From G965215145 sp965215145 (GTDB taxonomy: Bacteria; Bacteroidota; Rhodothermia; Rhodothermales; JANQRZ01): 64,000 nt of DNA. Position 1 is the first letter of the stretch. The number at the start of each line of letters is the position of its first letter. A model generated the notes under the pieces. That model searched no databases and was not told the DNA's origin. It was given only the letters and a program-made list of their open reading frames with translations. The translations under genes were made by a program, and so were the position numbers. This document shows, piece by piece, positions 48,876 to 55,932 of this stretch. The stretch is from assembly GCA_965215145.1 (NCBI GenBank), contig OZ244038.1, positions 3,162,001 to 3,226,000 of the forward strand. The letters run 5' to 3'.

Positions 48876-49892
48876 ATGCGCACCCGCCACCTCCTGCTCG
48901 CCCTCCTCATCGGCGCCCTCGCCGTCCCGGCCCTGGCTCAACGCGGCGAGTCCGTCTACGACCGCACCTTCGCCTTCTCGCCCAGCGACGACCTCACCGT
49001 CGGCACCTCCAGCGCCGACGTGTTCGTCCGCGCCGCCGACGTCTCCGAGGCCCGCGTCGAGGTGCTCGGCCGCGGCGGCGACCTCCGCGACGGGTTCGAG
49101 CGGCTGAACTTCTCCGTGGACCGGGAGGGCGACGTGCTCCGCGTCAGGACCGAGCGACGCGGGCGCTGGACGATGGGGCGCTCCCCGTCGTTCGACATCG
49201 TGGTGACGGTCCCCGCCCGCGCCGACGCGCAGATCGGGACCTCCTCGGGCGACGTCGAGATCCGCGGCCTCCGCGGCGTCGTCAATGTCGGGACCTCCTC
49301 GGGCGACGTGGAGCTGGCGGACGTGGAGGGGGACGGCATCGAGGTCAGCACGTCCTCCGGCGACATCGAGCTGCGGCGGGTGCTGGCGAAGGACGACGCC
49401 TCGTTCTCGACCTCCTCCGGCGACGTGGACGCCGACGGCCTCCGCGCCGGCACCCTCTCGTTCTCCGCCTCCTCTGGCGACTTCGACGGCGACGACGTAG
49501 AGGCCGACCGGTTCAGCGCCTCGACCTCCTCCGGCGACATCATCCTCGGCGACGTCCGCGGCGAGGCCAACGTCAACTCGTCCTCCGGCGACGTCGAGCT
49601 CCGCGCCGTGGCCGGCCCCCTCACCGTGGACACCTCCTCCGGCGACGTGGAGGTGCGCATGACCGAGGCGGCGCCCGTCGCCGTGAGCACCGGCAGCGGC
49701 GAGGTGGACCTCGTCCTGCCCGAGGGCATGGGTGCCGACCTCGACCTCCGCGGCGGCTCGATCCGCATCGCCTCCGACCTCGGCTTCCGCGGCGAGACCG
49801 AGCGGCGCTCCGCGCGCGGCGCCCTCGGCAGCGGCGGAGAGACCGTCCGCGTGCGGAGCGGGAGCGGGCGGATCACCCTGTCCTCGCGGTAA
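48876..49892 (+). CDS. Secreted DUF4097-type beta-helix protein
   Basis: A 338-residue exported protein: signal peptide (MRTRHLLLALLIGALAVPALAQ), then residues ~100-290 with eight or so repeats of TSSGDVEL / SSGDIEL, the signature of DUF4097 (adhesin-like right-handed beta-helix), each turn about 20 residues. No sorting domain or anchor is seen. Such proteins often accompany anti-sigma factors or stress regulators, but none is near here. It is divergent from the glycosylase gene and convergent to the DUF255 gene, with a perfect palindrome between the stops. Confidence 0.85.
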   Translation: MRTRHLLLALLIGALAVPALAQRGESVYDRTFAFSPSDDLTVGTSSADVFVRAADVSEARVEVLGRGGDLRDGFERLNFSVDREGDVLRVRTERRGRWTMGRSPSFDIVVTVPARADAQIGTSSGDVEIRGLRGVVNVGTSSGDVELADVEGDGIEVSTSSGDIELRRVLAKDDASFSTSSGDVDADGLRAGTLSFSASSGDFDGDDVEADRFSASTSSGDIILGDVRGEANVNSSSGDVELRAVAGPLTVDTSSGDVEVRMTEAAPVAVSTGSGEVDLVLPEGMGADLDLRGGSIRIASDLGFRGETERRSARGALGSGGETVRVRSGSGRITLSSR

Positions 49893-49898
49893 CGCTCC

Positions 49899-49926
49899 GT
49901 AGGGGCGTGATTAATCACGCCCCTAC
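49899..49926. terminator. Perfect 28-bp palindrome between convergent genes (GTAGGGGC family)
   Basis: Left half GTAGGGGCGTGATT, right half its exact complement. It begins 6 bp after one stop codon and contains the TAG stop of the opposite gene, so it can end both transcripts. Same family as 58512-58539 and 63549-63576. Confidence 0.75.
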
Positions 49927-52037
49927 GACGGCACGGCCGCTTCTAGCTGCTCCCGCATCGCTGCCGGCTCGGTCACCGGCTGCCGGCAGGCGAACCGCTC
50001 GCAGACGTAGGCCGTGGCCTGCCCGTCCCGCATCGTCTGCGCCGCGGTGTACGGCGCGATCTCGGTGATCGGCGCGTCGCCCGGCGGGCGGAGGTGGCGG
50101 GTGGCGAGGGGGTAGTAGCCCTCGCGCAGCACGGCCAGCAGCGCGTCGGTGTCGGCCGCGCCCGGCTCGCCGGCGACGGTGACCTCCTGCGCCGGCCCCT
50201 CGCTCATCTGGAGCGCGAGCATCGCCATCGTGTGCGCGCTCGGGTGCTGGCGGAGCTCAGCGCTGGAGGCCAGAATCTGGGCCGCCCGGTCTTCCCACTC
50301 GGTCCGGCCCGTCAGGCGCGCGAGGCGGACGAGGACGTAGGCCGCCGCCGAGTTCGCCGAGGGGACGGCGCCGTCGTAGTACGCCTTCTGGCGGACGAGA
50401 AGCTCTTCCGCGTCGTCGGGGGTGAGGAAGAGCCCGCCGTGCTCGTCGTCCCAAAAGCGTTCGAGCAGCGTCTCCGTCAGCTCGATGGCGGCGCGGAGGT
50501 GGGCGGGGTCGAAGGCGGCTTCGTAGAGCTCGACCAGGCCCCAGGCGAGGAAGGCGTAGTCGTCGGCCGGGGCGGTGAGGCCGGCGGTGCCCGTGCGGTA
50601 GCGGTGGAGCAGCCGACCCTCCTCCGTGCGCATCGTCGAAAGGAAAAAATCGGCGGCGCGGGCGGCCTGCTCGGCATATTCGGGCCGGCCGAAGGCGCGG
50701 GCGGCCTTCGCCAGCGCGGCGATCATCAGCCCGTTCCAGTCGGTGAGCACCTTGTCGTCGAGGAGGGGGCGCGGGCGCCCGGCGCGGCGGTCGAAGAGGC
50801 GCTGCCGGATGCTTTCCACGCGCTCGCGCAGCGCGTCCTCGCTCATCCCGAGCTTCTCCGCAGCCTCCGAGTCGGGGAGGGATCGGTGGAGGACGTTGAG
50901 GCCCGTCGGCTGGCGGGTGGCCTCATCGCGGAAGTTGCCGCCTCGCTCCGCCCCGAACAGCGCGGCGGCGAGCGGTCCGTCCTCGGGGCCGAGCACATCG
51001 ATCAGCTCCTCGAAGTCCCACACGTAGAACGCCCCCTCCTCCTGCTCCCCCTCCGGCGTCAGCGAGTCGGCGTCCTCGGCGGAGTGGAAGGCGCCCTCGG
51101 GGCCGGTGAGGTCGCGGCCGACGTACGCGATGACCTCCTCGGCGGTCTGCCGGAAGAGCGCGTTGCGCGTGGCCTCCCAGCCCTCGGTGTAGGCCATCGC
51201 GAGGAGGGCCTGGTCGTAGAGCATCTTCTCGAAGTGCGGCAGCTTCCAGACGCGGTCGGTGGAGTAGCGGTGGAAGCCGAAGCCGACGTGGTCGTAGACC
51301 CCGCCGAGCCGCATCTTGGTCAGCGTCCGCTCGGCCATGTGGAGCGCGCGGGCGCCCGCCATGTCGCCAACTCCAAGACGGTGGGATTCGCGGAGGAGGA
51401 AGAGGAGGTGGTGCGGGGTCGGGAACTTCGGGGCACTGCCGAACCCGCCCCACTCCGGGTCGAACCTGGCGGCGAGGCCGTTGTAGGCGCTCGCGAGCGC
51501 GGTGCTGTCCGGGGCTCCGCCGGAGCCGGCGTCGCGGCCCATCCCCTCCCGCACCGCCGCCACGATCTTCCCGGCCGAGCCCTCGACGCGGGCGCGGTCC
51601 TCGGCCCACGCGCGGGCGACCTCGCGGAGCAGCGTCATCAGCCCGGCGTGGCCGGCGCGGTCGTGCTTCGGGAGGTAGGTCCCCGCGAAGAACGGCTCCT
51701 TCTCCGGCGTCATCAGGATCGTCAGCGGCCACCCGCCGCGGCCGGTGAGCGCCTGCGCGACGGCCATGTAGAGGGCGTCCACGTCGGGCCGCTCCTCGCG
51801 GTCCACCTTGACCGCGACGAAGTGCTCGTTCAGCAGCGCCGCCACCCCGTCGTCCTCGAAGCTCTCGTGCTCCATGACGTGGCACCAGTGGCACGTCGCG
51901 TAGCCGATGGAGAGGAACACCGGCTTGTCCTCGCGCCGGGCCTTCTCGAACGCCTCGTCGCCCCACGGATACCAGTCGACGGGGTTGTCCTGGTGCTGGA
52001 GGAGGTACGGGCTGAGGGTGTCGGCGAGGCGGTTCAT
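49923..52037 (-). CDS. Thioredoxin-domain (DUF255/YyaL, SPATA20-like) protein
   Basis: A 704-residue cytosolic protein. N-terminal thioredoxin-like domain (~1-170): NRLADTLSPYLLQHQDNPVDWYPWG, active site YATCHWCHVMEHESFED (CxxC), then GRGGWPLTILMTPEKEPFFAGTYLP. The remaining residues form an (alpha/alpha)6 barrel like N-acylglucosamine 2-epimerase (GGVYDHVGFGFHRYSTDRVWKLPHFEKMLYDQALLA). The biochemical role is not established; relatives are found beside nucleotide-sugar or redox genes. The start at 52037 fits the family; upstream codons belong to a heptanucleotide repeat. Confidence 0.92.
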   Translation of the reverse strand: MNRLADTLSPYLLQHQDNPVDWYPWGDEAFEKARREDKPVFLSIGYATCHWCHVMEHESFEDDGVAALLNEHFVAVKVDREERPDVDALYMAVAQALTGRGGWPLTILMTPEKEPFFAGTYLPKHDRAGHAGLMTLLREVARAWAEDRARVEGSAGKIVAAVREGMGRDAGSGGAPDSTALASAYNGLAARFDPEWGGFGSAPKFPTPHHLLFLLRESHRLGVGDMAGARALHMAERTLTKMRLGGVYDHVGFGFHRYSTDRVWKLPHFEKMLYDQALLAMAYTEGWEATRNALFRQTAEEVIAYVGRDLTGPEGAFHSAEDADSLTPEGEQEEGAFYVWDFEELIDVLGPEDGPLAAALFGAERGGNFRDEATRQPTGLNVLHRSLPDSEAAEKLGMSEDALRERVESIRQRLFDRRAGRPRPLLDDKVLTDWNGLMIAALAKAARAFGRPEYAEQAARAADFFLSTMRTEEGRLLHRYRTGTAGLTAPADDYAFLAWGLVELYEAAFDPAHLRAAIELTETLLERFWDDEHGGLFLTPDDAEELLVRQKAYYDGAVPSANSAAAYVLVRLARLTGRTEWEDRAAQILASSAELRQHPSAHTMAMLALQMSEGPAQEVTVAGEPGAADTDALLAVLREGYYPLATRHLRPPGDAPITEIAPYTAAQTMRDGQATAYVCERFACRQPVTEPAAMREQLEAAVPS

Positions 52038-52040
52038 TCC

Positions 52041-52075
52041 GGTAGACGGTGGGTCGGGGGACGGTGGACGGGGGG
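52041..52075. repeat. Heptanucleotide repeat upstream of the DUF255 gene
   Basis: Units GGTAGAC, GGTGGGT, CGGGGGA, CGGTGGA, CGGGGGG start 3 bp before the start codon (minus strand). The inverted sequence shares GTCCACCGTCCCCCG with 1332-1346. Confidence 0.7.
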
Positions 52076-52155
52076 CGGCGCACCTGCGTTCCGCCTTGTT
52101 TAATCCCATACCCGGCAGCCGATACCGAAGGCGCACCCGCACCCTCCGGATCATC

Positions 52156-52980
52156 ATGCGCTGGCTCCTCCTTATCCCCCTCCTCTCGCTCACCGCCTGC
52201 TCCGACCCCGGCGCCGGCCTCTCGCCCGAGACGTCCTACGCCGAAGCCCACGAGGCCATGCTCGACCACGACGCCGACCGCGCCGTGGCGCTGCTCCGCT
52301 CGGCGGCCGAGCGCGGGCACCTCGTAGCCACGGCCGTCCTCGCCGACGCCTACGAGCGCGGGAGCCTGTACGGCCCCGTCGGCTACGGGGAGTGGGAGCG
52401 CGTGGGCGGCGCCATCGTCCTGCCGGTCCGGGTGTGGCCGGGGCAGGCGGGGCGGTGGGAGCGCCGGTTCGGGCGACTCCTCGCCGACAGCCTCGCCATC
52501 GGCAGCCCCAACGCGGCGATGCTCCAGGCGAACCGCCTCCTCTTCCCGCACCCCGACGAGCGCACCCCGGCCCGCCGCCAGCAGGCGCTCGCCTTGCTAC
52601 AGCCGCTCGCCGAGGACGGACACGCGCTGGCCGCCCTCACGCTCGCCCTCCAGCTCCGCGAGGACGACCCCGAGGCCGCCGAGCGGTGGCTAGGCGTGGC
52701 GCAGGAGGCGGGACATCCGCAGGTCTGCTACCTCCGCGCGTGGTTCTTCGACGAGGAGCGCGCGGACTTCTACTCGGCTGCGGGGCTCGAACGCTACCTC
52801 GACACGCTCGACGACTGCCCCATCAGCTTGGATCAGTTGGAGTACGTCGAGGAGCGGCTCAGCGGGCTCCGCGCCGCGGCCGACGCGGGCCACGCCGAGG
52901 CGGTGGCCGTGCTGGACTCGCTGGAGGCGGCGGGCGTGCTCGCGCGCTACGAGGCGCTGGCTGCTGCGCCGGACGCCTGA
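52156..52980 (+). CDS. Sel1-like/TPR repeat lipoprotein
   Basis: A 274-residue protein. The start MRWLLLIPLLSLTAC gives a lipoprotein signal with Cys15. After ~30 residues come helix-turn-helix repeats of the Sel1/TPR kind: ALLRSAAERGHLVATAVLADAYERGS, ALLQPLAEDGHALAALTLALQLRED, AERWLGVAQEAGHPQVCYLRAWF, LRAAADAGHAEAVAVLDSLEAAG. Such proteins are membrane-attached scaffolds for protein contacts. It is divergent from the DUF255 gene and shares no obvious operon. Confidence 0.8.
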   Translation: MRWLLLIPLLSLTACSDPGAGLSPETSYAEAHEAMLDHDADRAVALLRSAAERGHLVATAVLADAYERGSLYGPVGYGEWERVGGAIVLPVRVWPGQAGRWERRFGRLLADSLAIGSPNAAMLQANRLLFPHPDERTPARRQQALALLQPLAEDGHALAALTLALQLREDDPEAAERWLGVAQEAGHPQVCYLRAWFFDEERADFYSAAGLERYLDTLDDCPISLDQLEYVEERLSGLRAAADAGHAEAVAVLDSLEAAGVLARYEALAAAPDA

Positions 52981-53010
52981 GCCGGCGCGCGGGCGCGGTA
53001 CATCGCGCCC

Positions 53011-54021
53011 CTACGGCTCCTCTCCTCGCGCATCGGGCGCGTGGGCCCCTGCCTCCGTCCCCTGTCCTCCGTTCTCCGTCCACGGCGCAGCAGGTTCGGC
53101 GCGGGCGCCGGGCTTGCCCTCCACGGGGTTGTGGAAGAACCGCGTCGTCGGGTAGGCGAGGTCGATCGTGTCGTGCTGGGCGAAGGCGTCGAGGACGGCC
53201 TCCCAGATGGTCTCCTCCGAGCCGCGCTTGCGGCGGGGCTCGACGAGGTAGCGGACCGTGAGGCGGACGCCCACGTCCACCACGTCGGTGTAGACCGTCG
53301 GGGTCAGCTTCGAGTAGAAGATCATGAACTCCTGCGCCGCGGCGCGGACCTTCCGCTCGGCGTCCTCGCTCAGCGGCTCGGCCTGCTCCTCGGCGATCCC
53401 CATCAGCAGCGCCTTCGCCCGCCGCCAGTCGCTCTCGAACGTCACCACGACGGGGACCTCGTTCCAGATGTACTGGAACCCCCGGTTGAAGTTGGTGATG
53501 GGCTCGGTGAAGACCTTCCCGTTGGGGACGTGGATGATGCGGCCGGTGGACTGCGCCGCCCCCGTCGGCGTCCCGATCTCCAGGAGGGTGAACTGGAAGA
53601 TCCGCTGGTCGATCACGTCGCCGGCCACGCCGAGCAGCCCCACGCGGTCGCCGGGGCTGAAGGGGCGGCGCCACACGATGAACATCCACCCAGCGAGGTT
53701 CACGAGTGGGTCCCGCAGCGCGATGGCGACGCCGGCCGAGACGAGACCGAAGAACGTGGCGAACGCGCCGAACTCCTCGATCCAGATCCACCCCAGGAGA
53801 AGAATCGTGAGGAAGACGGTCGTGTAGCTCGCCGTCTTCCGCCACTGGTACTGGACCCGGACGTCGTCCGTGCGCCGGTGGATCACGCGGAGCGCGACGA
53901 TCCGGAGCACCCACAGCACGAGCACGACGGCCAGCGTCGTGAGGACGCGGTTGAGCGCGGCCCCGGAGAGGCCGGTGGCCTCCAGGAGCCAGCCGTAGAC
54001 GGCAGCGAGGGCCTCGGACAC
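53011..54021 (-). CDS. MscS-family mechanosensitive channel
   Basis: A 336-residue inner-membrane protein with about three N-terminal helices (VLTTLAVVLVLWVLRIVAL, YTTVFLTILLLGWIWIEE, ATFFGLVSAGVAIALRDPLVNLAGWMFI). The last is the pore helix of MscS, followed by RPFSPGDRVGL and the beta domain (GDVIDQRIFQFTLLEI, VPNGKVFTEPITNFN). It should open under membrane tension to release osmolytes. The last ~30 residues (PWTENGGQGTEAGAH) are encoded by heptanucleotide repeats at 53052-53079 and are probably disordered and dispensable. Confidence 0.9.
   Translation of the reverse strand: MSEALAAVYGWLLEATGLSGAALNRVLTTLAVVLVLWVLRIVALRVIHRRTDDVRVQYQWRKTASYTTVFLTILLLGWIWIEEFGAFATFFGLVSAGVAIALRDPLVNLAGWMFIVWRRPFSPGDRVGLLGVAGDVIDQRIFQFTLLEIGTPTGAAQSTGRIIHVPNGKVFTEPITNFNRGFQYIWNEVPVVVTFESDWRRAKALLMGIAEEQAEPLSEDAERKVRAAAQEFMIFYSKLTPTVYTDVVDVGVRLTVRYLVEPRRKRGSEETIWEAVLDAFAQHDTIDLAYPTTRFFHNPVEGKPGARAEPAAPWTENGGQGTEAGAHAPDARGEEP
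53052..53079. repeat. Heptanucleotide repeats in the MscS gene 3' end
   Basis: Units CCTCCGT, CCCCTGT, CCTCCGT, TCTCCGT form the tail of the coding region; the frame is kept and the repeat supplies the C-terminal residues. Confidence 0.7.
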
Positions 54022-54054
54022 GCGGGGTGGGGCGGGCGGCGGGAGCCGGCGAAG

Positions 54055-54600
54055 CTACGACGAGCCGCCCGTCCGGACGCTCAGGCGCCCGCGTCGCCAT
54101 GCCCCGAAGTCCTCCCGCACGGCGGCCTCGAAGCGCTCCGCGTCGTCCACCCCGAAGGCGATCTTCGTCACCCGCCGACGCCACCCGTACGGCCCCCGCG
54201 CCTCGACGGGCCGGCGGAGCCGGACGAGGTACCGTGGCTGGCCGAGGGCCGTGGCGACGAGCGTTCCGGGCTTCTTCGGCGGGGCCTGCCTTACCGGGGT
54301 CACGGCCTCGATGCTTTCGAAGCCGATGGTGGCCTCCCACCGCAGCCCGAGTCGGATGACGAGGCGGTCGGGTTCGATGCGGAGCGGGCGGTGCCGCATG
54401 GCGTGGTAGTCGCCCAGCACCCACACCGCGCTGTAGGCCCCGAGTCCGGTGAGCACCCACGCGCCCACCGGGCTCCACTGCCCGACGAGCACGTGCACGG
54501 CCACGCCCTCGACGAGCACCGCCAGCAGGACCGCGCCCACCACGGCGCCGTAGCCGCCCGCGCGGTGGACGCTGAACTCCCGCGCCCCTTCTGCCATCAC
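54055..54600 (-). CDS. Hypothetical two-helix membrane protein
   Basis: A 181-residue protein with two membrane helices (~18-40 AVVGAVLLAVLVEGVAVHVL and ~46-66 GAWVLTGLGAYSAVWVLGDY), then a soluble basic beta-rich domain (PLRIEPDRLVIRLGLRWEATIGFESIEAVTP ... VTKIAFGVDDAERFEAAV) resembling bacterial PH-like domains. No named family recognised with confidence. It is 6 bp before the next gene on the same strand and probably coexpressed with it and MscS. Confidence 0.62.
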   Translation of the reverse strand: MMAEGAREFSVHRAGGYGAVVGAVLLAVLVEGVAVHVLVGQWSPVGAWVLTGLGAYSAVWVLGDYHAMRHRPLRIEPDRLVIRLGLRWEATIGFESIEAVTPVRQAPPKKPGTLVATALGQPRYLVRLRRPVEARGPYGWRRRVTKIAFGVDDAERFEAAVREDFGAWRRGRLSVRTGGSS

Positions 54601-54606
54601 GCTCCC

Positions 54607-55098
54607 CTACCCCATCAGCGCGTAGTACAACACGGCCACCTCGTAAGCCGCCGCGTCGGCCACCCAGCCCACGCCGAGCCTCTCCCGGAAGCCCGCTCGC
54701 AGCCACGCGACGACGTCCCCCTCGGCCGCCTCAGACTTCGCCCGCCGGACGGCCCGCGCGGCCCGAACCAAGACGTACCCCGTCAGCCCCAGCTCGACCA
54801 CGACGGCCAGGCTCTGCATCACCCGGAGCGGGGCCCGGTGTCCTTCCGGGATCACGGGCGCCGCCGCACCGAGGCTGACGAGGAACGCGAGCCCCACCGA
54901 GGCGGGGGGCCAGCCGCGCCCGCGCACGAGGAGCCCGTAGAAGAGCAGCGGGACGAGGACGGTGAGGTCCAGCGTCAGCGCCACCGCCAGGACCTCCGGC
55001 GACTCCGCCAGCCGCGTCGTCACATAGGCCGACGCGGCGTAGACCGCAGCGGTCGAGAGGGCGAAGCCGGTGAAGGCCGTGGGGCGGGAGAGCGTCAT
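54607..55098 (-). CDS. Hypothetical four-helix membrane protein
   Basis: A 163-residue protein with about four membrane helices (TAFTGFALSTAAVYAAS, VALTLDLTVLVPLLFYGLLV, PPASVGLAFLVSLGAAAPVI, LAVVVELGLTGYVLVRAA) and a basic end. Not recognised. The ATG at 55098 avoids an upstream frame that runs into the relic of the M14 peptidase gene. It overlaps no gene, starts 48 bp from the relic, and stops 6 bp before the next gene. Confidence 0.62.
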   Translation of the reverse strand: MTLSRPTAFTGFALSTAAVYAASAYVTTRLAESPEVLAVALTLDLTVLVPLLFYGLLVRGRGWPPASVGLAFLVSLGAAAPVIPEGHRAPLRVMQSLAVVVELGLTGYVLVRAARAVRRAKSEAAEGDVVAWLRAGFRERLGVGWVADAAAYEVAVLYYALMG

Positions 55099-55146
55099 GG
55101 GGGATTCGCCACCCCTGTCTTTCGGCTCGGCCGCTGCACGGTTGCG

Positions 55147-55226
55147 GCTCAGAAGGCACCACCGAAGAGGACGGCGTTGAAGAAGAGCCCCTGCGCCCCC
55201 CACCGGAACGCCCGGAAGTTCGAGTC
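55147..55226 (-). repeat. Orphan copy of the M14 peptidase 3' end (direct repeat, left)
   Basis: These 80 bases match the last 80 of the peptidase gene (55931-56010) at about 90%, with differences mostly in third codon positions. Minus strand reading gives NFRAFRWGAQGLFF, NAVLFGGAF and stop, against NFRAFWWGTQGLFL in the intact gene. The rest of the peptidase gene is missing here. Together the two copies bracket the PIN toxin module. Confidence 0.9.
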
Positions 55227-55241
55227 GAACCCGGCGTCCCG

Positions 55242-55436
55242 TCAGTCGGAGGCGTCGGCAGCGCGGGGTGGGCTCTGCGCCTCCTCAGGCTTCGGGGCCG
55301 GCTCGGCCACCAGCCGGTCGGCGTAGCGCTCCTGGAGCTCGGCGTAGTGCGCGCCGAGGCGGTCGAGGTCGTGACGGCACTCGGCGGAGATGGCACGGCG
55401 GGCGGCGCGGACCCGCTCAATGATGGGATCACTCAT
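55242..55436 (-). CDS. Probable antitoxin partner of the PIN toxin
   Basis: A 64-residue, charged helical protein (MSDPIIERVRAARRAISAECRHDLDRLGAHYAEL). The SDPI-EEVR-AR opening and the ~60-residue size match small proteins found next to PIN toxins of this type. It overlaps the end of the PIN gene by 8 bases, so it is translationally coupled and made second. The C-terminus is Pro/Ala rich. Function by association only. Confidence 0.65.
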   Translation of the reverse strand: MSDPIIERVRAARRAISAECRHDLDRLGAHYAELQERYADRLVAEPAPKPEEAQSPPRAADASD

Positions 55437-55926
55437 CGGGCTGCTCGCTGACGAGTTCGAGGGGGGTGACGAGGCGGGGTACGTGCAGCCCGAGCTCCGT
55501 GTTCACCTGCTCGATGTGGCCCACCTTGTTGGCGTTCGCCAGGTGCTTGCAGTTCCAGGTCAGCAGAAAGCCACAGCGGTGGTGCGAGGCGAGGGCGAGG
55601 TGGAGGGCGTCGCCGCCCACGTCGTGCGGCATCACCCGGCGCCCGACGTAGACGCGGGCGGTGCGGATGACCTCGGCCGTGACCGGCACCAGCGGGAGGC
55701 TATCGACTAGCCCGAGCCTCTGCTCTCGCAGCGCCGCCCGGCTGCTCCGGCTCAACTCGTCCAAGACGGCCACGCTGGCGACGGGGGCATAGCGCTCACG
55801 CTCGTCGCGCCACCACCGGCGCGTCCAGATCTGCCGGGCGCGGCTCTCGGGATCGCTCCGCCCGGAGTAATAGAAGCTGGGGATGGTGGTCTCGATGTAG
55901 ACCCGCTCCGCCACTGGCTCTGCCAT
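55429..55926 (-). CDS. PIN-domain ribonuclease toxin (VapC-like)
   Basis: A 165-residue protein with PIN motifs: the N-terminal beta strand VYIETTIPSFYY (family members have Asp/Glu at Glu position), Glu in VLDELSRSS, Asp in MPHDVGGDALHLALASHHRC and the WNCKHLANANK end. Metal-dependent cleavage of RNA is the usual activity. Two ATG codons (55929 and 55926) are equivalent. It begins a few bases after the M14 peptidase stop, same strand. The coding style (GC-rich) matches the host, so any transfer was from a relative. Confidence 0.8.
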   Translation of the reverse strand: MAEPVAERVYIETTIPSFYYSGRSDPESRARQIWTRRWWRDERERYAPVASVAVLDELSRSSRAALREQRLGLVDSLPLVPVTAEVIRTARVYVGRRVMPHDVGGDALHLALASHHRCGFLLTWNCKHLANANKVGHIEQVNTELGLHVPRLVTPLELVSEQPDE

Positions 55927-55932
55927 CAACGC

